The notes beneath the pieces were generated by a model. It was not told the DNA's origin. It ran no database searches and was given only the letters and a program-made list of their open reading frames with translations. A program made the translations under genes and the position numbers. A stretch of DNA of 10,553 nt from Burkholderiales bacterium. GTDB lineage: Bacteria > Pseudomonadota > Gammaproteobacteria > Burkholderiales > SHXO01. The stretch covers positions 1-10,553 of the forward strand of contig JAHCKU010000069.1 of assembly GCA_026125625.1 (NCBI GenBank). Direction: 5' to 3'. Numbering within the stretch: position 1 is the first letter of the stretch; every line of letters begins with the position of its first letter. This document shows positions 4,597 through 10,553 of this stretch, piece after piece.

Positions 4597-5955
4597 ATGG
4601 CAACGAGATTGCGCAGCGTGCTCCTCACCCTGCTCCTGGTAGTCGTCTCTCCCGCCGTCCTTGCGCTGCAGCCGATCGTGGTGGTGACTTCATATCCGCA
4701 GGAAGTCATCTCGCGCTTCGAAGATGCCTTCACGCGCAGTCATCCGGATCTGACCTTGGAGGTGATCTGGCGTATGCCGCGCGATGCGATGCCTTACCTC
4801 GTCAGCGAAGCGGGCAAGGGTGTGGACGTGTACTGGTCGGCGTCGGGGCGCAATTTCTCGGAGCTGGCACAGCGCGGATCGTTTCAACCGCTGCCCGAAG
4901 CCGGGCCGGAGCTTCCGGCCCAGCTGGGCGGATTCACGCTGTCCGATCCCGGCAGACGTTATGTGGCCACCGAGATGGCCACTTACGGGTTCGTCGTGAA
5001 TCCGGCCTACCTGGAGCGTCACGGGCTGCCGGTGCCAAGAACCTGGAATGACTTGAGGGATCCGCGCTATCGCGGTCACGTCCTGCTGCCGACCCCCTCG
5101 CGCGTAGGCTTCGCACCGCTCATGGTCGAAGTGCTCCTGCAGCGCTTCGGCTGGGAGGAAGGCTGGGCATTGCTCAGCGAGATCGCGGCCAATTCGGAGC
5201 TGTGGGCGCCCGGCGGTGCGTTCATCACGGAGGAAGTGGCCAGCGGGCGCAAAGGCGTCGCCGTCACCATCGACTTCTTTGCCTCGTCCGAGATCGCCAA
5301 CGGCGCACCGGTGGAGTTCGTGTATCCGGACGTCATCGGCATATCACCGGGACACGTGGCGATCATGCGCGACAGTCCCAATCCCGACGCAGCGCGCCGG
5401 TTCGTGGATTTTCTGCTCTCGGCGGACGGGCAGCGCCTGCTCGCGCATCCAGACATCCGCAAGCTTCCGGTGCGTCCGGAGGTGTACGCGACGCTTCCGG
5501 CCGACCAGTTCAACCCGTTCTCCACAGCCGCACGCAGCCGGTTCGACTTCGCCCAGGCCAAGGCACTGGAACGGCTGGCGGTCGACAATGCCGTATTCGA
5601 TGCGATGATCACGCTGCAAGGCCCCCGGCATGCGCGGCTGTGGCAGCTGCTGCACGAAGTCGAGGCGTCGTTGCGCTCGGGCGAGTTTGCCGATGGCGAA
5701 GAGGTGCTGAGCAAAGCACGCGCGCTGGCGCTGCTGCCCCCGATCGATGAGGCGCAGTCGCAGTCGGACGAAGTGCGTGCCGCGCTGGGAAATCGTGCCG
5801 TGCGTGGCGGCACCGAAACCCCGCCGCAGATGACACGACTTCAGAGCGAATGGGTGGAGGCCGTGGCGCAGCGCCATGATTCCGCGATCGCCATGCTCGA
5901 ATCGCTCCTCGCCTCTCAGCACGATCGAAGCGCGGCCGCTGCCGTCGTACGATGA
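4597..5955 (+). CDS. Periplasmic substrate-binding protein, ABC-type, with C-terminal extension
   Basis: A 452-residue exported protein. A signal peptide spans residues 1-23 (LLTLLLVVVSPAVLA). The mature part begins PIVVVTSYPQE and has the marks of the iron/phosphonate-type family-1 solute-binding fold: GVDVYWSAS near residue 75, a NDLRDPRYRGHV segment at about 151-162, SPGHVAIMRDSPNPDAARRFVDFLLS at about 250-275, and KLPVRPEV after it. About 110 further residues, rich in helix-forming residues, follow the usual end; their role is unknown. GGAGA six bases before the ATG supports the start. No permease or ATPase gene follows; instead a di-heme cytochrome gene overlaps by ATGA. The ligand is unknown. 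The ModE-like operators suggest an oxyanion such as molybdate or tungstate, but sequence type alone would suggest iron or phosphonate, so this stays open. Confidence 0.85.
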   Translation: MATRLRSVLLTLLLVVVSPAVLALQPIVVVTSYPQEVISRFEDAFTRSHPDLTLEVIWRMPRDAMPYLVSEAGKGVDVYWSASGRNFSELAQRGSFQPLPEAGPELPAQLGGFTLSDPGRRYVATEMATYGFVVNPAYLERHGLPVPRTWNDLRDPRYRGHVLLPTPSRVGFAPLMVEVLLQRFGWEEGWALLSEIAANSELWAPGGAFITEEVASGRKGVAVTIDFFASSEIANGAPVEFVYPDVIGISPGHVAIMRDSPNPDAARRFVDFLLSADGQRLLAHPDIRKLPVRPEVYATLPADQFNPFSTAARSRFDFAQAKALERLAVDNAVFDAMITLQGPRHARLWQLLHEVEASLRSGEFADGEEVLSKARALALLPPIDEAQSQSDEVRAALGNRAVRGGTETPPQMTRLQSEWVEAVAQRHDSAIAMLESLLASQHDRSAAAAVVR

Positions 5956-7322
5956 TTGTGGGCAGGTTGGCGGTCGCTGCGCTGGCGGCGATCGGCGCGC
6001 TTTGCGCAGCGTTTCCGGCCTCGCCCGAGTCGGCGGCAGGGGGCAGCTCGACCGTCGCCATGCGTTCGCGCGAAGCGTACTCGCAGCCCAGCCCCGCGCT
6101 TCCCGCCGATCGCCTGGCGGAGTTTTTTCTTGGACGCGCGTTATTCAGGCAGGTGTGGGTGATCCCGCCTGCGCTCGATTCCGACGTCGACGGGCTCGGC
6201 CCCACCTTCAACCGTCCTTCCTGTGTCGCCTGTCATCTGAAGAATGGGCGCGGCTTCGCACCCGAAGCGGTGGAGGATCCTCTGCGTGCGATGCTGGTGC
6301 GCATCAGCGTCCCCGGCACCACGGACAAGGGCGCACCGCTGCCGCATCCCGCCTATGGCGATCAGCTCAACGATGCAGCAGTGCCGGGCGTGCCGCGCGA
6401 GGGACGCGTGCTCGTGAATTGGCAATATCGGACCGAGCGCTTCGCCGACGGCAGCACCATCGAGCTGCGCAAGCCGGCCATCGAATTCGCACAGCTTGCC
6501 TTTGGTCCCGTGGGAGATGATCTGCTGCTGTCTCCGCGCATCGGTTCGCCGGTATTCGGACTGGGTCTGCTCGAGGCGGTGAGCGATACGGCATTGCACG
6601 CGCAGGCCGCGCGCGAGAAGCCGGATGGGATCACCGGCCGCGTCAACCTCGTCTGGGACGAAAGCGCGCAGCAAAAGCTGCCCGGACGCTTCGGCTGGAA
6701 AGCCAACGTCGCCACGCTCCGGCAGCAGGTGGCTTCGGCCCTGCTGGGAGACCTGGGCATCACCTCTCCGGTCCTGCCACGGGAAAACTGTCCGCCGGCG
6801 CAGGTTGCATGCGCATCCGCGGTGAACGGGGGAGATCCCGAGCTCAACGAGGCACAGCTACGATCCATGGTGCTGTACCAGCAGGCCCTCGCGGTTCCGG
6901 CAGCCCGTACCGCCGACGATCCGGCAGCCGTGCGCGGCAGGGCAGTGTTCATGCAGGCCGGCTGCCAGCACTGTCATCTCCCGCAGCTGCAGATCGGCAC
7001 CCATCCCGAGCACGCATGGCTGTCGAACCAGACTATCGAGCCCTACACCGATCTGCTGCTGCATGACATGGGGGACGAGCTGGCCGACGGACGTCCGGAC
7101 TTCGAAGCCTCGGGAAGACAATGGCGTACCGCCCCCCTGTGGGGCATCGGGCTGACCAAGGTGATCAGCGATCGGGAGAGCTATCTGCACGATGGCCGCG
7201 CCCGCACCTTGATGGAGGCCATCATGTGGCACGGCGGCGAGGCGCAGGCCGCGCGCGAACGCGTGCGATCGCTCAGCGCATCCGAACACGCGGACCTGAT
7301 CCGCTTCCTGGAATCGCTGTAA
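5952..7322 (+). CDS. Di-heme c-type cytochrome, DUF1111 (di-heme oxidoreductase family)
   Basis: A 456-residue periplasmic protein with an N-terminal signal peptide (about residues 1-22). Two c-type heme motifs are visible, CVACH at 91-95 and CQHCH at 338-342. The C-terminal part shows the family stretch PLWGIGLTKV, YLHDGRARTLMEAI and HGGEA. The family is related in layout to MauG / cytochrome c peroxidase. Members are usually called putative thiol oxidoreductases or peroxidases, with real substrates unknown. In many proteobacteria DUF1111 genes sit with imelysin genes in iron-responsive clusters; no imelysin is seen here. The ATG overlaps the stop of the SBP gene by four bases (ATGA), so the two are translationally coupled and probably work in one periplasmic process. 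Length is normal for the family and both heme sites are intact. Confidence 0.9.
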   Translation: MIVGRLAVAALAAIGALCAAFPASPESAAGGSSTVAMRSREAYSQPSPALPADRLAEFFLGRALFRQVWVIPPALDSDVDGLGPTFNRPSCVACHLKNGRGFAPEAVEDPLRAMLVRISVPGTTDKGAPLPHPAYGDQLNDAAVPGVPREGRVLVNWQYRTERFADGSTIELRKPAIEFAQLAFGPVGDDLLLSPRIGSPVFGLGLLEAVSDTALHAQAAREKPDGITGRVNLVWDESAQQKLPGRFGWKANVATLRQQVASALLGDLGITSPVLPRENCPPAQVACASAVNGGDPELNEAQLRSMVLYQQALAVPAARTADDPAAVRGRAVFMQAGCQHCHLPQLQIGTHPEHAWLSNQTIEPYTDLLLHDMGDELADGRPDFEASGRQWRTAPLWGIGLTKVISDRESYLHDGRARTLMEAIMWHGGEAQAARERVRSLSASEHADLIRFLESL

Positions 7323-7509
7323 CAGACTGCTGATAAGCTCGCGGCTGATGCGGGCTTGCACGGCATGCACTTGCCACGTTTCCATAGATAGAATGAATGC
7401 CCGCGTACGTGCCGAGATCGCTGTAACACGCGGTGGAAGGCACGCGCTTTTGCACCGGCAAGAACGACAAGAAGAGGCGTGGGGCGTCGCAACCAAGGGA
7501 GATCGACTC
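7323..7509 (+). promoter_or_regulatory. Gap before the aldo/keto reductase gene
   Basis: No gene is supported here. A TAGAAT (7389-7394) could act as a -10 for the reductase, but there is no convincing -35 at 16-18 bases. No terminator hairpin with a T-run follows the cytochrome stop, so read-through from the SBP operon is possible. Confidence 0.25.
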
Positions 7510-8574
7510 GTGAAGTATCGCCTGCTGGGCCGTACCGGCCTGTTCGTTTCAGAAATCTGCCTGGGCACCATGACCTGGGGCGGCAAGGGCCGCTTCCAGA
7601 TCGTGGGCAAGCTCGGCCTCGATGACGCCAAGGCGCAACTGCGTGCAGCCTTCGACGCCGGCATCAACTTCTACGACACCGCCGACGTGTATTCGGAAGG
7701 CGAATCCGAGCGTCTGCTCGGCCAGGCGATCCGCGACGTCGGCCTGCCGCGCGAGGAGTTGGTGATCGCGACCAAGGCGCGCATCCGCATGGGCGAAGGT
7801 CCCAACCGCGTCGGACTGTCGCGCGTGAACATCCTCAACGCCATGGACGCCAGCCTGAAGCGCCTGGGCCTGGATCACGTCGATCTGTACCAGATGCACG
7901 GCGTGGACTTCCTCACGCCCATGGACGAAACGCTGCGCGCGCTCGACGACCTGGTGCGCTCCGGCCGCGTGCGCTACGTCGGCGTGTCGAACCATGCAGC
8001 CTGGCAGATCATGAAGGCATTGGGGGTCTCGCAGCAGCACGGCTGGAGCCGCTACGAGAGCGTGCAGGCCTACTACTCGATTGCCGGGCGCGATCTCGAG
8101 CGCGAGATCGTGCCGCTCGCCCAGGATCAGCAGCTGGGCATCCTGGTATGGAGTCCGCTCGCCGGCGGACTGCTGTCGGGCAAGTTCAGCGAGGCGGCGC
8201 CCGGGCCGGAGGGGGCGCGTCGCACCACGTTCGATTTTCCGCCGGTGGATCGCACGCGCGCCTTCAAATGTGTGGAGGCGATGCGTCCGATCGCGCAGGC
8301 GCACGGTGTGTCCGTGGCGCGCGTGGCGCTTGCCTGGACGCTGCAGCAGCCCGGCATCACCAGCGTGATCATCGGCGCCAAGAGCACCGCGCAGCTCGCG
8401 GACAACATCGCGGCTGCCGATCTGGTGCTGTCGGACGGCGAGTTGGCGACGCTGGATGAAGTGAGCAGGCTGCCGGCCGAGTATCCAGGCTGGATGATCG
8501 CGTTCCAGCGCCGCGATCGCGAGCCGGGCTCGGCGATCAAGTTCGAGACCAAGCCGGCCGACAAGCGCGGCTGA
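7510..8574 (+). CDS. Aldo/keto reductase
   Basis: A 354-residue cytosolic NAD(P)H-dependent oxidoreductase of the TIM-barrel AKR superfamily. The catalytic tetrad is complete: Asp56 and Tyr61 in NFYDTADVYSEG, Lys89 in VIATKA, His130 in LYQMHG. The cofactor-binding end carries the family GAKSTAQLADNIAA pattern near residue 293. It resembles the Tas/YajO-like general reductases; the physiological aldehyde or ketone is unknown. The GTG at 7510 is chosen because the protein then begins MKYRLLGRTGLFVSEICLGT, the usual family start, and AAGGGAGA lies 7 bases upstream. The open frame extends up to 7348 but that part is arginine-rich and unlike the family. It lies 187 bases after the cytochrome gene and 51 bases before yedI. 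Confidence 0.9.
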   Translation: MKYRLLGRTGLFVSEICLGTMTWGGKGRFQIVGKLGLDDAKAQLRAAFDAGINFYDTADVYSEGESERLLGQAIRDVGLPREELVIATKARIRMGEGPNRVGLSRVNILNAMDASLKRLGLDHVDLYQMHGVDFLTPMDETLRALDDLVRSGRVRYVGVSNHAAWQIMKALGVSQQHGWSRYESVQAYYSIAGRDLEREIVPLAQDQQLGILVWSPLAGGLLSGKFSEAAPGPEGARRTTFDFPPVDRTRAFKCVEAMRPIAQAHGVSVARVALAWTLQQPGITSVIIGAKSTAQLADNIAAADLVLSDGELATLDEVSRLPAEYPGWMIAFQRRDREPGSAIKFETKPADKRG

Positions 8575-8625
8575 TCGAAGGAAGCGCGCTACCGACGACG
8601 CGCCGCCCGCAGCCGGGCTGCACCC

Positions 8626-9570
8626 ATGGCCGGAACCAGCCTGCTCGCGCTCATCGACGACATCGCCAGCGTGCTGGACGACGTGTCGGTGCTGACCAAG
8701 GTTGCCGCGAAGAAGACTTCGGGCGTACTCGGTGACGACCTGGCGCTGAATGCGCAGCAGGTCTCCGGCGTGCGCGCCGAGCGCGAGCTGCCGGTGGTAT
8801 GGGCGGTGGCCAAGGGATCGTTGCGCAACAAGGCAATTCTGGTCCCTGCCGCGCTGCTGATCGCTGCCTTCGCCCCCTGGCTGGTGACACCGCTGCTCAT
8901 GATCGGCGGCGCCTTCCTGTGCTACGAAGGCGTGGAGAAGCTCGCGCACCGCTTCCTGCATTCGGCACAGGAAGACGAGCAGGCGCATGTGCAGCGTTTG
9001 CGCGCGCTTACCGAAAGCGGCGTCGATCTGGTGACGCTCGAGCGCGACAAGATCAAGGGCGCAATCCGCACCGATTTCATCCTCTCGGCCGAGATCATCG
9101 CCATCACGCTGGGAACAGTGGCGAATTCTCCACTGACCACGCAGATCGGCGTGCTGGTCGGCATCGCACTGCTGATGACGGTCGGCGTGTATGGGCTGGT
9201 GGCCGGCATCGTCAAGCTGGACGATGCCGGTGCAGCACTGCTCCAGCGCAGCGGACCGGGGTTGGTCGATCGAATGCAGCGTGCCGTTGGCGCGGGCATC
9301 CTGAGTGCCGCGCCCTACCTCATGAAGTTCCTGTCCGTGGCCGGCACGATCGCGATGTTCCTGGTCGGCGGCGGCATTCTGACGCACGGCATCGGGCCAC
9401 TGCATCACGCCATCGAACAGCTGGCCGGGCAGATCGCTGCGGCAACCGGCTCGGGTATCCTCGGCGGTATCGCGTCGATGCTGCTCGACGCCCTCACCGG
9501 TCTCATCGCAGGTGCGATCGTCGTCGGTGCGGTGCTGGCGTTGCAGCGCCTTCGTCGCGTATGGGCCTGA
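8626..9570 (+). CDS. yedI: YedI family inner-membrane protein (DUF808)
   Basis: A 314-residue integral membrane protein matching the E. coli YedI type along its length. It starts with the family N-terminus MAGTSLLALIDDIASVLDDV and continues with VAAKKTSGVLGDDLALNAQQ and VSGVRAERELPVVW. Several membrane helices follow (about 70-95, 150-200, 230-255, 275-305), along with the family segments KIKGAIRTDFILSAEI, VGVYGLVAGIVKLDD and GIGPLHHAIEQLAG. The function of the family is not established. It follows the aldo/keto reductase by 51 bases on the same strand and may be co-transcribed. The ribosome-binding sequence is poor; a GCAGCC-G-GGCTGC palindrome lies just before the ATG. Its 3' end overlaps the convergent minus-strand gene by 68 bases. 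Confidence 0.92.
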   Translation: MAGTSLLALIDDIASVLDDVSVLTKVAAKKTSGVLGDDLALNAQQVSGVRAERELPVVWAVAKGSLRNKAILVPAALLIAAFAPWLVTPLLMIGGAFLCYEGVEKLAHRFLHSAQEDEQAHVQRLRALTESGVDLVTLERDKIKGAIRTDFILSAEIIAITLGTVANSPLTTQIGVLVGIALLMTVGVYGLVAGIVKLDDAGAALLQRSGPGLVDRMQRAVGAGILSAAPYLMKFLSVAGTIAMFLVGGGILTHGIGPLHHAIEQLAGQIAAATGSGILGGIASMLLDALTGLIAGAIVVGAVLALQRLRRVWA

Positions 9571-10327
9571 GGGTGCCGCGCACGGTGACGGCGTGCACTT
9601 CCCAGGGCGCGAGCTGCTGCGGCGACTGCTGCAGGAGCACGCGGCGCACGAAATAGTGCATCAGGATCTGCGCCTGCTGCTCGCGGTTGAATGCGGCAAA
9701 CGGCTTCGCCCGCAACGTGGCCTGCGCACCCTCGCCCAGCGTATCGCCCGCCGAGGCAGCGTATGCGCTGTCGCCCCGTCGCAGATCGGCGCCGTAGTCG
9801 TAACCCTCCCCGAAGAATTGCGCATGCAGGGCCTGCCACAGGCAGCAAGGTCCATCGACCTGCGCCTGCCAAACATGGGTGAGCTCGTGGATCAGCAGGG
9901 CGCGGGTCAGGGTGTGGCCCGGGGCGACGTGGATCAGGTTGCCGGTGACGAACGCACGCGGTGGACCGCCGCCTTGCAGCAGGCGCTGCGCAACGAACAG
10001 CAGGCGATGCAGGCCACCCGGCTTGGCCACCCGCACCCGATCCAGGTCGATGCCCTGGCCGAAGACCAGATGCGCGTCGGCGCGCTCGCGCGCGTCGAGG
10101 GTGCGGTAGCGGCCGAGCAGCCCGAGCAGCACTGCGATCAGACTGGATGCACCACCGCCGATCATGCGCAGCAGTGCCGCCCCGAACAGATGCACGCGTC
10201 CGTGCGCTCCGGCCGTGCGCACGTGCCCGCCGAGCAGGAGTCGGCAGGCGTGCAGGGCATGGGCCGCATCGGTGCGCGCCCACAGGACCAGCGGATCGAG
10301 ACAGCGCTCGCGCAGCGTGTTGCTCAT
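9503..10327 (-). CDS. HExxH putative metallopeptidase, Vgr-related type
   Basis: A 274-residue protein from the ATG at 10327. A longer frame up to 10486 exists, but that part is arginine-rich and unlike the rest. A hydrophobic stretch (ALLRMIGGGASSLIAVLLGLLG) follows an N-terminal region. Then come LDARERADAHLVFGQGIDLDRVRV and a zinc-type motif LLIHELTHVWQAQ, with HELTH as the metal-binding and catalytic set. A nearby GEGYDYG and a later EQQAQILMHYF complete the pattern seen in proteins annotated as Vgr-related or Rhs-element Vgr-like. Protease activity is inferred only from HExxH. No type VI secretion genes are in the window. It converges on yedI and overlaps it by 68 bases. No strong ribosome-binding sequence precedes the start. 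Confidence 0.75.
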   Translation of the reverse strand: MSNTLRERCLDPLVLWARTDAAHALHACRLLLGGHVRTAGAHGRVHLFGAALLRMIGGGASSLIAVLLGLLGRYRTLDARERADAHLVFGQGIDLDRVRVAKPGGLHRLLFVAQRLLQGGGPPRAFVTGNLIHVAPGHTLTRALLIHELTHVWQAQVDGPCCLWQALHAQFFGEGYDYGADLRRGDSAYAASAGDTLGEGAQATLRAKPFAAFNREQQAQILMHYFVRRVLLQQSPQQLAPWEVHAVTVRGTLRPIRDEGAATPAPHRRRSHLR

Positions 10328-10357
10328 GCTTTGCTGCGCGCGTCCGGGCAGCGCTTC

Positions 10358-10371
10358 GCCTGCGCGCAGGC
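10358..10371. repeat. Short palindrome upstream of the HExxH gene
   Basis: GCCTGCGCGCAGGC is a perfect 14-base palindrome, 30 bases before the ATG at 10327. It could form a hairpin in the leader or be an operator half; with this GC content chance is a fair alternative. Confidence 0.3.
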
Positions 10372-10469
10372 AAGCTGTGGCACGTGATTTGCCGCGAACA
10401 CGGGTTCCACGCCGAGGCATCGGCAGTCGGGCGCACCGGGTGCGAGGACCGCGGCTGGTCCGGGTGTCG

Positions 10470-10482
10470 ATGTACGGTACAT
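10470..10482. promoter_or_regulatory. Palindromic possible operator
   Basis: ATGTAC-G-GTACAT is a perfect inverted repeat around one base, about 140 bases upstream of the HExxH gene start. It could be a regulator site for that gene or for a plus-strand gene beyond the window. No known regulator can be named. Confidence 0.3.
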
Positions 10483-10553
10483 GCAACGTGGCGTCATGCG
10501 CCGGTTACGTAGGCTCATGCTATTCTTCGCCGCCGGTGAGAGTCAGGTACGGG

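Larger units (their letters stand above)
10328..10553. other. Right-end intergenic stretch; no supported gene
   Basis: Apart from the two palindromes nothing is clear. A plus-strand ATG at 10496 opens a frame (MRRLRRLMLFFAA) that runs off the window and could be an exported-protein start, but the window gives too little to support it. Confidence 0.4.

Noticed and set aside
4476..5051. Plus-strand frame of 191 codons over the SBP start
   Set aside because: Overlaps the SBP signal peptide and N-terminus in a different frame and has no ribosome-binding site or family features.
7348..7509. N-terminal extension of the aldo/keto reductase, including a CTACTCH stretch
   Set aside because: The extension lacks family similarity, and a good ribosome-binding site precedes the GTG at 7510, where the family N-terminus begins.
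7549..9408. Very long minus-strand open frame (619 codons) opposite the reductase and yedI
   Set aside because: It is rich in His, Gln and Arg with no family features and mirrors two clear plus-strand genes; it is a GC-rich shadow frame.
9405..10436. Minus-strand 343-codon frame overlapping the HExxH gene
   Set aside because: Arg/Ala/Pro-rich low-complexity sequence in another frame of a gene with a clear HELTH motif.
990..10544. GGTGAGAGTC occurring at 990, 4110 and 10535
   Set aside because: Only ten bases, in unrelated contexts (coding, coding, intergenic), with no shared flanks; treated as chance.

Overview
The window is GC-rich and looks like a chromosomal segment of a beta- or gammaproteobacterium. 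The evidence is the DUF2325, YedI/DUF808 and DUF1111 protein types, the E. coli-like ModE-type operators and the integron-type recombination sites. I cannot place it more precisely. The left part (about 1-2600) is visibly less GC-rich than the right part.

Left region, 1-1562: part of an integron gene-cassette array read on the minus strand. Three attC-like sites (129-234, 769-853 with a degenerate outer box, 1482-1562) separate small genes, nearly all for exported proteins: a start-only signal-peptide protein (1-78), an L,D-transpeptidase (245-757) and a secreted small beta-rich protein (873-1427). No integrase lies in the window. Next to the array, also on the minus strand, is an EamA/DMT-type transporter (1747-2643). 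Its leader (about 2656-2770) carries the hallmark sequences of a ykkC / guanidine-I riboswitch. Whether this riboswitch-transporter unit is itself a cassette is open: an attC lies on its 3' side, but I found no boundary on its 5' side.

Middle region, 2928-4596: a minus-strand DUF2325 coiled-coil protein whose N-terminus sits in another frame (frameshift near 4095-4105), then a 440-base divergent intergenic region. That region holds two ModE-like operators (4308-4331 and 4515-4538, both TATAT-N7-TATAT). Between them is a dense set of RNA-like hairpins (4386-4464), some mutually exclusive. The first operator overlaps the -10 of a minus-strand promoter pointing at the DUF2325 gene.

Right region, 4597-9570: a two-gene operon encoding a periplasmic solute-binding protein with a long C-terminal extension and a di-heme DUF1111 cytochrome, overlapping by ATGA. 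Then come an aldo/keto reductase and a YedI-type DUF808 membrane protein. A minus-strand HExxH (Vgr-related) putative metallopeptidase (9503-10327) converges on yedI and overlaps its 3' end by 68 bases. The last 226 bases hold only palindromes and no gene I can support.

Most notable points: a guanidine-type riboswitch on a non-SMR exporter beside an integron array; a possible molybdate/tungstate-responsive divergent control region with an unassigned structured RNA; and an SBP plus di-heme cytochrome operon with no transporter permease.
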